Shown here: one piece after another, positions 49,174 to 56,841 of the stretch
Layout: every line of letters starts with the position of its first letter
Position numbering within the stretch: position 1 is the stretch's first letter
Source: Entomobacter blattae
GTDB taxonomy: Bacteria; Pseudomonadota; Alphaproteobacteria; Acetobacterales; Acetobacteraceae
Reading direction: 5' to 3'
Assembly: GCF_014672835.1 (NCBI RefSeq)
Contig: NZ_CP060244.1
Coordinates: forward strand, 909,001 to 973,000
Length of the DNA stretch: 64,000 nt
Program-made: the position numbers and the translations under genes
The notes under the pieces: model-generated
Databases searched by the model: none
Seen by the model: the letters and a program-made list of their open reading frames with translations, nothing else
Told to the model about the DNA's origin: nothing

Positions 49174-50591
49174 AGGGGTAATGGGGGTGGCTCACTCACT
49201 GCATTTTCAACTATGCTATTATCTACGTGCTGATCTGCCGTGTTGGCCGCCAAAGGAGAGGGGGCTAAATAGCGCATCAGCAACGCATAGGAGAGGGAAA
49301 CCCCAGGAGGAATAGGAATATACACCGTATGGCCGTCTCCTGGAGCAATATCAATTTTCTGCCCCTTTTTATTTTCCATATCATCAAGCGTAAAGGAGAT
49401 ATTGCCTTGAGGGGTCATAAGTTCTAGCTGGTCGTTCATGCAAAAGCGGTTTTTAACCGTAACCTCTGCGAGTGCGCCTTGACGCTTGCCAGTCAGTTCG
49501 CCAACAAATTGCTGCTTTAACGAAACGGAAGAGCCGGTTTGGTAGTTCTGGTATTTATCGTGGCTATGGCGGCGTAGAAAGCCCTCGGTATAGCCACGAT
49601 GGGCTAGGGCTTCCAAGGTGTCCATCAAGGTTTCATCAAAGGGGCGGCCAGCAAGGGCATCGTCAATGGCTTTACGATAAACCTGGGCTGTGCGGGCACA
49701 ATAATAATGGGATTTGGTCCTGCCTTCAATTTTTAGGGATGTGACCCCGATATTCACCAGCTGGCCCACATGTTGAACCGCCCGCAGATCCTTCGAGTTC
49801 ATGATATAGGTGCCGTGCTCATCTTCAAAGGCTGTCATTTCCTCATCGGGGCGACGGCCTTCACGCAGAATAAAAACATCTTCTGTGGCGGGGCCTTCTC
49901 CCAAGGTGGGCGGGGTTTTGGCGGGGAGGCTTACAATTTCCCCTAATTCATTCTCTGTGGCTTGTTCTACTCCATACTCCCATCGACAGGCATTTGTGCA
50001 TGTTCCTTGGTTAGCATCGCGGTGGTTGATATACCCCGAAAGCAGGCAACGCCCAGAATAGGCCATGCACAAAGCCCCATGCACAAAGACTTCTAGTTCA
50101 ATATCAGGCACATTCTGGCGGATTTCCTCAATTTCCTTAATGGAAAGTTCCCGCGAGAGAATAACCCTTTCCAACCCCATCTGTTTCCAGAATTTTACAG
50201 AGGCCCAGTTGACGGCATTAGCCTGGACAGAAAGATGAATAGCCATTTCTGGAAAACTCTCTCTTACCATCATAATCAAGCCCGGGTCAGACATAATAAG
50301 GGCATCAGGATGCATGGCCACCACTGGCTCTAGGTCTTTAATAAAGGTTTTGAGCTTGGCATTATGAGGGGCGATATTCACCACAACATAAAAGCGCTTT
50401 CCCAGAGCATGGGCTTCATCAATGCCGATTTTAAGAGTCTGGTGGGTAAATTCGTTGTTGCGTACACGTAAGCTATAGCGGGGTTGGCCCGCATAAACAG
50501 CATCTGCCCCATAGGCAAAGGCATAACGCATCGCTTTTAATGTACCAGCAGGGCTAAGAAGTTCAGTTTTCGAGGGGGTGGTGGGGGTCAT
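49170..50591 (-). CDS. U32-family tRNA hydroxylation protein, TrhP/YegQ-like
   Basis: Members of this family introduce 5-hydroxyuridine at the tRNA wobble position with prephenate, together with iron-sulfur chemistry. The 473 residues start with ELLSPAGTLKAMRYAFAYGA and contain the U32 signature ELEVFVHGALCMAYSGRC followed by LLSGYINHRDANQGTCTNACRW with its conserved cysteines (about residues 165-210). KSHYYCARTAQVYRKAID follows. The C-terminal 30 residues are variable. The stop overlaps the Mrr start by 4 bp. Coupling a tRNA modification gene to a restriction enzyme gene is unusual. Confidence 0.9.
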   Translation of the reverse strand: MTPTTPSKTELLSPAGTLKAMRYAFAYGADAVYAGQPRYSLRVRNNEFTHQTLKIGIDEAHALGKRFYVVVNIAPHNAKLKTFIKDLEPVVAMHPDALIMSDPGLIMMVRESFPEMAIHLSVQANAVNWASVKFWKQMGLERVILSRELSIKEIEEIRQNVPDIELEVFVHGALCMAYSGRCLLSGYINHRDANQGTCTNACRWEYGVEQATENELGEIVSLPAKTPPTLGEGPATEDVFILREGRRPDEEMTAFEDEHGTYIMNSKDLRAVQHVGQLVNIGVTSLKIEGRTKSHYYCARTAQVYRKAIDDALAGRPFDETLMDTLEALAHRGYTEGFLRRHSHDKYQNYQTGSSVSLKQQFVGELTGKRQGALAEVTVKNRFCMNDQLELMTPQGNISFTLDDMENKKGQKIDIAPGDGHTVYIPIPPGVSLSYALLMRYLAPSPLAANTADQHVDNSIVENAVSEPPPLPL

Positions 50592-50770
50592 ATGATCTGG
50601 GGTATTTGCTGTGGGAAGAAAAAGATATTGTGAGGCATAATGCCAACAGGGCGCGTGAAATACAATTCCTAATTTAAAAGAGGGTCTGGGGATAAAACCA
50701 GAACCAGCTTTTAAATGAACGCGTATCTCTCGCCAACTTAACTGCGAACTGCATTACTGCAGGGAAATCT

Positions 50771-50941
50771 ATGGTCATTGAAAAAGAACCACTTGAAGGC
50801 CTTGCAGAAAGTAAGCAGTTAGCCTTATTCCGTCATTTGACAGCTCTCGTGTTGTTAACGATATTGTTCTTGCCTGTAGGGGCTGGTTCTCTTTCGTTTT
50901 TACGGAATATTGTTGCTTGTTTGATGAAGTGTTCTTGTTGA
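50771..50941 (+). CDS. Possible small membrane protein
   Basis: A 56-residue frame beginning MVIEKEPLEGLAESKQLAL, with a hydrophobic helix (HLTALVLLTILFLPVGAG, about residues 22-39) and a Cys-containing end. AGGG lies 7 bases before ATG 50771. It could instead be a remnant of a larger transporter, since the second helix breaks off. I do not recognise it. Confidence 0.3.
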   Translation: MVIEKEPLEGLAESKQLALFRHLTALVLLTILFLPVGAGSLSFLRNIVACLMKCSC

Positions 50942-51671
50942 TGTGTTTTTTCGTTGCATTGGCAGCTTCAGCTTTTCTTACAAAGACGTTTGTTGCAATT
51001 TTATATTGCAATTTTACTGGGCTTATCCATTCTTAAGAAGAAGAGTGTCGTCTCTCTCAGAGAGTTTTATATTTCTAAATATATATCTTCAGTATTGTAA
51101 TAATAGATACAGTTATGGTGGTTATTTATTGTCATTATCAAAGAAATTAAGGAGTATATTATGATCAATACAGAAATACATCATAACCTTAAAAAATGAT
51201 TGAAGAAAAAACTCCTATCAAGCTTGTCTATACATTTTACATGATCCAAAAACACGTCATATTCTGGTGAATGAAAACATTATTTCAGATATTCATAAAA
51301 TGACCAAAGAGATAAAAACAGCACAGGACAAGCCTCTTATCTTATTGTCAAGTCCATGAGCAGACTAAGGAAAAAATAAAAGAAAGAAATAATTTATGAG
51401 CAGAAATTCAAGATCTTGAAAAAGGTCACACCGTAAGCATCCGGACCAGTGGCATCATAAAGGGCAGCATGATATTGCTCTTCTTGATGAGATAATTTGA
51501 TGAAATAGAATGCTCATCTTGAAAAAATAATTAAAGAATTTTTAGCAAGAAACTAATAAAAAATATGAGTGATTATCTACTTTTAATCTAAACAGCAGTT
51601 AATATAAAAGTCTGTATATTACGGAATAGTACTTTTATCTCCGAAAAAATTAGTTGGACAGATACAGAAAG

Positions 51672-51818
51672 ATGGATAACCAAAACATCCGCATTCGTCT
51701 TAAGGCATACGATCATCGTGTCCTTGATACCAGCACGAAAGAAATCGTGAATACGGCAAAACGTATGGGTGCGCAGGTACTCCGTTGGAGAGAGACCGAG
51801 ATGAACCGCTTTGCTTAA
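51672..51818 (+). pseudogene. 5' fragment of rpsJ (ribosomal protein S10)
   Basis: The frame starts exactly at the native start, [19 protein letters not shown], then [17 protein letters not shown], the first 36 residues of S10, and then changes to unrelated [12 protein letters not shown] and stops. S10 is about 102 residues long. The copy is accurate up to the break, so it is probably young. No intact S10 operon lies in this window. A truncated product could be made, since the start region is preserved. Confidence 0.93.
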
Positions 51819-51949
51819 TCAATAATAATAAAACAAAAAATCACACCCGTTTTTTACTGGTGGATACGAAGATTAAAATTTTTTAATCGTAAGAGGTACT
51901 CTTATTTCGATGGTACAATCGATATATAAAATTGTTTTAACGTGTTTTT

Positions 51950-53494
51950 ATGTTTTATAAACTAGGTCTAGCATTGATGAGACGCAAATATTGCAATATT
52001 CTTCACCACCCGCTTTCCAGACCGGTTGCTGGTCTTACAATTTTTCTATTTTTCTATTTTTTATATGCGTCTCTTTTTAGGCCTGATGCTCTTTATCGTG
52101 ATGATAATATACGCCATTATGTCGGTCAATTATTCTGGGTTGATGAAGGGCGAGTTTTAAGTAAATTATCGATTAATTTATTCACCTTGTCAGATGGTGC
52201 TTATCTTTCTTCTTTCCCGCAGCTTTTTGCTGTTGGCCTTATGGCAGGGACAACATTTTGGGCTGCACAAGAAATTTTTGGGCAGATCACTCTCTTTTCC
52301 CTTTCCCTCCTTTCCCTTCTCTTTCTCAACCCCTTCTATTTGCAGAATATGTCATACAGCTACGATAGTCTGCCTATGACACTCGCTAGTTGTGCTGCTA
52401 TTTTCGCTGCCACATCACTGATTCTTCCCTTATGTTTCTTCTGGCTGAATATGTTGGGCATCGGGTTTATCCTCTATTCTTACCAGCCCGCACTTGGCCT
52501 TTATGCAAGTTTGGCCACTTTTATCACAGTTAAACATTTCATGGCGCAACAGCTGCGTTTTGAAGCCAAATTCCTTGTAAAAATCATATTTTATCTGGCA
52601 GCTACCCTTCTTCTCCTCTTGGCCTATAAAGTCACGATCACTAGAATTTTTCCGCAGGTCACGGGGCGTACCTTACTGAATATTCACAATGTCTGGCCCA
52701 ATCTTTTCCATGTCATTGACAATATCAGGCTTGTTTTTTACCCCAATTTTTCTACCGTTTTCTCTATTAGTATTGGGCTTGTCCTGCTTAGTCTTTTGGT
52801 ACGAGCCCTTACAATCACTCAACAACCGATCAAAGTCCTGTTTATTTGGCTATGGGGTATTTTCGTAACGATTATCGCCTTTGGTGTTATTATGTTAAAC
52901 GCTGAAGGGCCAAGTCTTTTACTTCCCTATGAACCTTATGCACAGCGCTTGCTGATTGGTACAAGTGGGCTTTGGCTCTTGGCATTATATATCATTAGCA
53001 CGATGTCAAAAGGGGTATATATAGGACTATATTCCCTATTCGCCTTGCTGTGTTTTTCCTTCAGTTATAGTTACGGTGCTTTTTTACATTTTCAAGATCG
53101 ACATAGCACTATGATCATCTCGAATGTTCATTATGACGTTACGCACAACCCTGCCCTGGTAAACAATACCCAGCTCATTGCGCAAAACGCGCTTCCGTTG
53201 GCACCAGCAAGCCAATTTATGCTCAAAAAAACTCCCTTGTTGGCACATCTCTTTGGAGAACAGCATCTTTTGTGGTTATCGAACTTTAAAATTTATCCTT
53301 TTCTTGAAAAGGCCATTATAGGCCCTACAGAGAAGATCTGTGAATCGATAAAGGAAATGAAGAATTCTCATAAGGCAAAAAAAATTCTTACAACCCCTGA
53401 TTATGCACTGTACTCTTATAAAAATACAACTTTTGTAGATTTTTATACAGAGAAAGACTTATTCGATACCTGCAGCATGCGAGGTATTAAGTAA
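51950..53494 (+). CDS. GtrII-like O-antigen glucosyltransferase domain membrane protein
   Basis: A 514-residue protein with about ten to twelve membrane helices and a soluble C-terminal part (about 400-514). RDDNIRHYVGQLFWVDEGRV in the first loop, the downstream NPFYLQNMSYSYDSLPMTLA, and YQPALGLYASL match the pattern of the Glucos_trans_II family, in which the first Asp pair binds a lipid-linked sugar and glucose is added to O-antigen. The gene is visibly more AT-rich than the window average. It lies 93 bp from the intron-bearing tRNA-Arg, so acquisition at a tRNA is possible. No GtrA/GtrB partner genes are adjacent. Confidence 0.78.
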   Translation: MFYKLGLALMRRKYCNILHHPLSRPVAGLTIFLFFYFLYASLFRPDALYRDDNIRHYVGQLFWVDEGRVLSKLSINLFTLSDGAYLSSFPQLFAVGLMAGTTFWAAQEIFGQITLFSLSLLSLLFLNPFYLQNMSYSYDSLPMTLASCAAIFAATSLILPLCFFWLNMLGIGFILYSYQPALGLYASLATFITVKHFMAQQLRFEAKFLVKIIFYLAATLLLLLAYKVTITRIFPQVTGRTLLNIHNVWPNLFHVIDNIRLVFYPNFSTVFSISIGLVLLSLLVRALTITQQPIKVLFIWLWGIFVTIIAFGVIMLNAEGPSLLLPYEPYAQRLLIGTSGLWLLALYIISTMSKGVYIGLYSLFALLCFSFSYSYGAFLHFQDRHSTMIISNVHYDVTHNPALVNNTQLIAQNALPLAPASQFMLKKTPLLAHLFGEQHLLWLSNFKIYPFLEKAIIGPTEKICESIKEMKNSHKAKKILTTPDYALYSYKNTTFVDFYTEKDLFDTCSMRGIK

Positions 53495-53587
53495 ATCTCG
53501 CTGTAAGATAGAAAGGGGACTTTATAATGGTTTATTATGATAGTGTTATGAAAAACACTGATCTACCATTATTTTGTATGTTCTTAA

Positions 53588-53888
53588 TGGTGTCCGCGGC
53601 GGGATTCGAACCCACGGCCCCAGGATTCATCCCACTATAGTTTTCACTACCATCTGAAAAAAGATGTTTGTGGGCTGGACTGTCCCTTCACCATAGCCCA
53701 AATGGGCGTTAGGTACTGCCCGTCCAGTCTCTACACCTTCCCTGCAACAAGCAGGGCTTGGCTCGGGATTGACATAGCCTTAAGCTGAAGTGTTCCCCGA
53801 CTTTGAGCAGATTCACCATCGATGTTTCCATCGGCAGTGCCCAATTATTTTAGGAATCCTGTGCTCTATCCTACTGAGCTACGCAGAC
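53588..53888 (-). tRNA. tRNA-Arg (anticodon CCU) interrupted by a group I intron
   Basis: On the minus strand, exon 1 (53852-53888) reads GTCTGCGTAGCTCAGTAGGA and ends in the anticodon CCT. Exon 2 (53588-53627) reads AATCCTGGGGCCGTGGGTTC and continues to an encoded CCA. Together the exons make a 77-nt cloverleaf: acceptor GTCTGCG/CGCGGAC, anticodon stem CAGGA/TCCTG enclosing TTCCTAA, T loop TTCGAAT. The intron interrupts the anticodon loop immediately after U36. This is the same insertion site as the known group I introns of alphaproteobacterial tRNA-Arg(CCU). Confidence 0.96.
53628..53851 (-). ncRNA. Self-splicing group I intron (IC3-like) in tRNA-Arg(CCU)
   Basis: 224 nt, ending in the required 3'-terminal G before exon 2. 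Core elements typical of tRNA introns are visible, including GGTGTAGAGACTGGACGG, GTACCTAACGCCC and TATGGTGAAGGGACAGTCCA; these match my memory of the Azoarcus and Agrobacterium tRNA introns. The exon end CCU can pair with GGG near the intron start (AATTGGGCAC), a very short P1 as in Azoarcus. There is no endonuclease ORF. Splicing must occur for the tRNA to work. Confidence 0.93.
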
Positions 53889-54043
53889 ACGTTTTTGTGT
53901 GTAACCCAGTTAGGAGTTAAGGGCAAGAGGGAAAGAAAAAGCTCCCTGTCTTTTTTATAAAGTTTATACAGGCTTTTTGATAAGGGTTTTTCCTAGGTAA
54001 ATCTCTGGGGCAAGTCTCTGGGACGAATCTCTGGTGGAATGCG
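53889..54043. other. Short spacer with 12-14-bp repeats
   Basis: It contains repeats of the type AATCTCTGGGG/AAGTCTCTGGG at 53998-54034. The promoter of the tRNA-Arg (minus strand) must be here. Confidence 0.4.
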
Positions 54044-54259
54044 CTAAAGGCTCAGCAATCCAGTAAGGTAGCGGCTGGTTTTATGTCTTTCATCAAGCCG
54101 AATGGAGATGCTTTCCTTTGTATTTTGAAACATTTCAACGGAGGTTGGCGTGTTGGAGAGCAGCTTTTCCAGAGAGGAATCTTGTAGATGCTGCTCTTGG
54201 CCATCTTCACAAATAACAGTATAAGCGTATCCATTAATTTTTACGGTCACCTGACCCAT
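54044..54259 (-). pseudogene. ZapA-like cell division protein, probably truncated or frame-eroded
   Basis: The first 25 residues, MGQVTVKINGYAYTVICEDG then QEQHL, match the start of ZapA, which stabilises FtsZ rings. After that the sequence (LQDSSLEKLLSNTPTSVEM) no longer follows the family's long helical second half, and the protein ends at 71 residues instead of about 100 or more. I call it a remnant, but a shortened functional protein cannot be excluded. A ribosome site (AAGGATAGAAGA) precedes ATG 54257-54259, and the gene upstream is 5 bp away. Confidence 0.6.
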
Positions 54260-54263
54260 TCTT

Positions 54264-54476
54264 CTATCCTTGTGAATCTGGTGTGTTTAAAGAAGAGTCA
54301 GATTCGACATAGTCTAAAACTTCGCGTATCTGGGCAATAAGCATATCCAAACTGGCAGACACACTCTCTACATTTTCATGCTTTATAGGGCTGTCTTGCC
54401 CCTCTGAGCCATTATACTCACTCAGTTTCTTTTTCTTCTCAAGAGAATAAGCAATTCTCTCCAAGGCATTTTCCAA
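54264..54476 (-). CDS. Short coiled-coil protein next to zapA, N-terminus uncertain
   Basis: The called frame has 70 residues with ENALERIAYSLEKKKKLSEY and a long helical, charged stretch (VSASLDMLIAQIREVLDYV). In alphaproteobacteria a small coiled-coil DUF4164-type gene normally lies directly before zapA, and this position fits. The frame is open upstream past 54600 (AKAQHEQAIGEQLINRLENA) but no ATG start is seen, so the true start is lost or lies elsewhere. Together with the truncated zapA the pair looks decayed. Confidence 0.4.
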   Translation of the reverse strand: MENALERIAYSLEKKKKLSEYNGSEGQDSPIKHENVESVSASLDMLIAQIREVLDYVESDSSLNTPDSQG

Positions 54477-54479
54477 ACG

Positions 54480-54958
54480 GTTTATTAATTGTTCGCCTAT
54501 GGCTTGCTCATGCTGAGCCTTTGCCGTTTTTTCAATAACAGCTTCCTTCGCTGTCGCCTTGTTTTCATGCCGTAAAAGAGGTGTTAGAAAGGTGGAAGTA
54601 GGTCTGCTGATTTTTCTGTTCTTTAGGAAAATGAAACCTATTTTGTTGCCGGCAAAAGCTGTAGATGCAATAACCTGTCTACAAGGCAGGGAATAAGGTA
54701 GAGCACTATGAGTAGAAAAATGGGCCGTCTCAAGGTCGAGAGTGCACGCAACACTAATCTGGTCTATTATTTAGTCTGGTCTATTCTTTCTAGCGGCGAG
54801 GGCAGACGAGTATCTGGGAAAGCCGTTTGAGCCTAAAGGAGTGATGTTACGGTTCAAACTGCCTATTAAACGGGTCTTAACCCCTCGTTCGAATGAACCA
54901 TTAGACCCTGTTAAGCTGGGTTCTTTTGAATATGACCCACGATCTTTTATGGGTAGCT
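54480..54958. other. Spacer between the zapA remnant and holA
   Basis: A 17-bp doublet (CTGGTCTATTATTTAGT) lies near 54761-54794. Besides the open N-terminal extension of the coiled-coil frame, nothing is seen. Confidence 0.4.
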
Positions 54959-55981
54959 TTATTGATAGGCAGCTTTTTTCTGGGTTTGGGCAAGGTGGCA
55001 TAAAAACGCCATATGTCGGCGGGCAAGGGTTTCAGGGGGAGCGATCCCTTGCTTGCATTCTAACTCAAGTTGCCAGGTTCTTTTAAGGGCTTTCTTAAGC
55101 GCTGGGGTAGCCCAAATTCTAATGGCCTGGGCAAAAGCTTCGTTGCGTTTAAAAAAAACAGGGGGCCTGAGCTGGGCTATCGCTGTTGGGTACGGCTCTC
55201 CTTCCTCTATGGCCAGTTTGACTTTCAGTAAACGTTGAAAATGGTTAAGGGTTGCTCGGGCAATGGCTACGGGTTGCGTGCCTTCTTCTAAGGCTTTTTC
55301 TATGGCCGTATCTGCTTGGGATCTGTTTGCTGCTGTAGCAGAAAAGAGAGCCTCTTCAAGGGAAAGGGTGGAGGACGGTTCGATACAAGCTTGAATGTCC
55401 TGAAGAGTAAGCTTTTTCTCCATACCCGCATAAAGGGTAAGCTTTTCAATTTCATGGCGTAGGCTGGCCTGGTCAGCAGAAAGGTTGTGTATAAGCCATG
55501 CAACCCCTTCCTCACTACAGTGTAACCCCTGTTCGGTGAGCATGTCCTGAACAGTGCGTTCAAGTGTTTTTCCCTCGCTCGGGTAACAGCCAATACAGCC
55601 GCCAATAGGGTTTGCCTCCAGCAGGGCCTTAAGCTTGGTTTTGGTATTTAGGCCAGGTCCTTCCAGAATCAACAGGGTCTCATTGTTGATAGCCAGGGCC
55701 TGTTTGATAGTGGGAGTTAGAGTATCGGCTGTATCGCGCACCCATACAACCCTTTGGCCTCCAATCAGCGACAGGGCAGAAAATTCCTCCAATAGGCGGC
55801 TATGGGTTTCTTTTTCTAAAATGGCGAGCCGAAAAGGATCATCCTCCTGCTGGAGTATCGCCTGCACCAGGGTTTTGGCCCGTTCGCGGATCAACCCACG
55901 ATCTTCTCCATACAGAAGAATAGCCCTCAGAGTGCCAGGATCCTTCAGGATCGTCTTGATAGAATGGGGAGCAATTTTCAT
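54959..55981 (-). CDS. holA: DNA polymerase III subunit delta
   Basis: The clamp-loader subunit that opens the beta ring. 340 residues, normal for the family. The N-terminus reads AILLYGEDRGLIRERAKTLV (the degenerate Walker-type opening of HolA), followed by SLIGGQRVVWVRD and LILEGPGLN; the C-terminal part contains QADTAIEKALEEGTQPVAIA and RHMAFLCHLAQ, typical of the collar domain. It is the last of a leuS-lptE-holA set on the minus strand, an order common in alphaproteobacteria. Confidence 0.93.
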   Translation of the reverse strand: MKIAPHSIKTILKDPGTLRAILLYGEDRGLIRERAKTLVQAILQQEDDPFRLAILEKETHSRLLEEFSALSLIGGQRVVWVRDTADTLTPTIKQALAINNETLLILEGPGLNTKTKLKALLEANPIGGCIGCYPSEGKTLERTVQDMLTEQGLHCSEEGVAWLIHNLSADQASLRHEIEKLTLYAGMEKKLTLQDIQACIEPSSTLSLEEALFSATAANRSQADTAIEKALEEGTQPVAIARATLNHFQRLLKVKLAIEEGEPYPTAIAQLRPPVFFKRNEAFAQAIRIWATPALKKALKRTWQLELECKQGIAPPETLARRHMAFLCHLAQTQKKAAYQ

Positions 55982-56021
55982 GAAAGGGTTGTGGTCAAGT
56001 GAGAGAACTCAAGGGAGAGAA

Positions 56022-56840
56022 TTATGGAGTGGTGGAAGAGGAGGGTGTGCCAATATCTTCAGAATTATGGAGCTGATTAATGGCACTGGTATCCAATGGG
56101 TTATAAGACGTACGCCCTGTTGCCATGGCGGGTAAGCCATCAGGGCCAGCCTCTTGATAGGCAGAACCCGACCCCCCTTCAGGAACCATGCCTGAAATCA
56201 GATAACGGGGGCGCTCAGGCTTGTTGGTCGTCTCTATCTGGTTTGCTGCGGTTGCTTTTTCCTTGGCCTTTATCGCATCGGCTTCCTGTTTAGCCAAATC
56301 CGTTTCGTGCAGGTTAAACCAGGTGGCCAATTGCTGGGTAATTTCATCAGCCAGATTTTTGGCAATACGGCCCTTAACCGTTTCATCGTTCAGGGTTTGA
56401 GCAATATTTTGCTCATAGGTTACCGTGTAGCCATCAATAGTTGTGGCATTGCCTTCTGCCAGCTTGACGGGGTTATTGCTGATGGTGAGCAACTCCCAGC
56501 GGGCCGTGCCGATGGAGCGGGTGCGCCCAGAGGTGTTATCTTGGTTAATACCAATGGCTTCGGAAGAGATTCCAGGATAGACGTTGAGCGTGTAGCCGTG
56601 GGGGTCTTCAGGCCCACTCCCCGCCAGATTCTGTTGGAGGGAAAGCCTTACTTGCTGGCCAAATCGCTCAGGAATGCTGGACACATAAACATCGCGTAGC
56701 TTGGCAGAAACCTCGTGCTGTTTTTGTCCATTATAAAGCGGTTGGAAGCCACAAGCTGAGAGGCTGAATAAAAGAAAGCTACCGGAAAGTGCACCCTGAA
56801 GAACAGGGGAAGATTTTTGGAAGATACGAAAAAAAGGCAT
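56022..56840 (-). CDS. lptE: LPS-assembly lipoprotein LptE
   Basis: It plugs the LptD barrel and assists LPS insertion in the outer membrane. 272 residues with a lipobox LFSLSACGFQPLY (Cys near residue 31), the signature CGFQPLY of LptE in alphaproteobacteria. The core (about 32-190) contains IPERFGQQVRLSLQQNL and TVTYEQNIAQTLNDE. The C-terminal 80 residues are a low-complexity Ala/Glu/Ser/Pro-rich tail longer than usual. ATG lies 1 bp after the leuS stop codon; holA begins 40 bp further on. Confidence 0.9.
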   Translation of the reverse strand: MPFFRIFQKSSPVLQGALSGSFLLFSLSACGFQPLYNGQKQHEVSAKLRDVYVSSIPERFGQQVRLSLQQNLAGSGPEDPHGYTLNVYPGISSEAIGINQDNTSGRTRSIGTARWELLTISNNPVKLAEGNATTIDGYTVTYEQNIAQTLNDETVKGRIAKNLADEITQQLATWFNLHETDLAKQEADAIKAKEKATAANQIETTNKPERPRYLISGMVPEGGSGSAYQEAGPDGLPAMATGRTSYNPLDTSAINQLHNSEDIGTPSSSTTP

Positions 56841-56841
56841 A

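Larger units (their letters stand above)
50592..51949. other. 1.36-kb AT-rich spacer with an rpsJ remnant
   Basis: Contains a possible small membrane-protein frame (50771-50941) and the rpsJ fragment (51672-51818). The stretch 51130-51640 reads like an eroded gene with several stops and an AT bias; no family is recognised. It probably belongs with the AT-rich GtrII-like gene that follows. Confidence 0.5.

Noticed and set aside
53588-53888. First impression of a tmRNA or long structured RNA
   Set aside because: The two ends form a complete tRNA-Arg with a CCA end, and the inside has a group I intron core; there is no tag-peptide frame.
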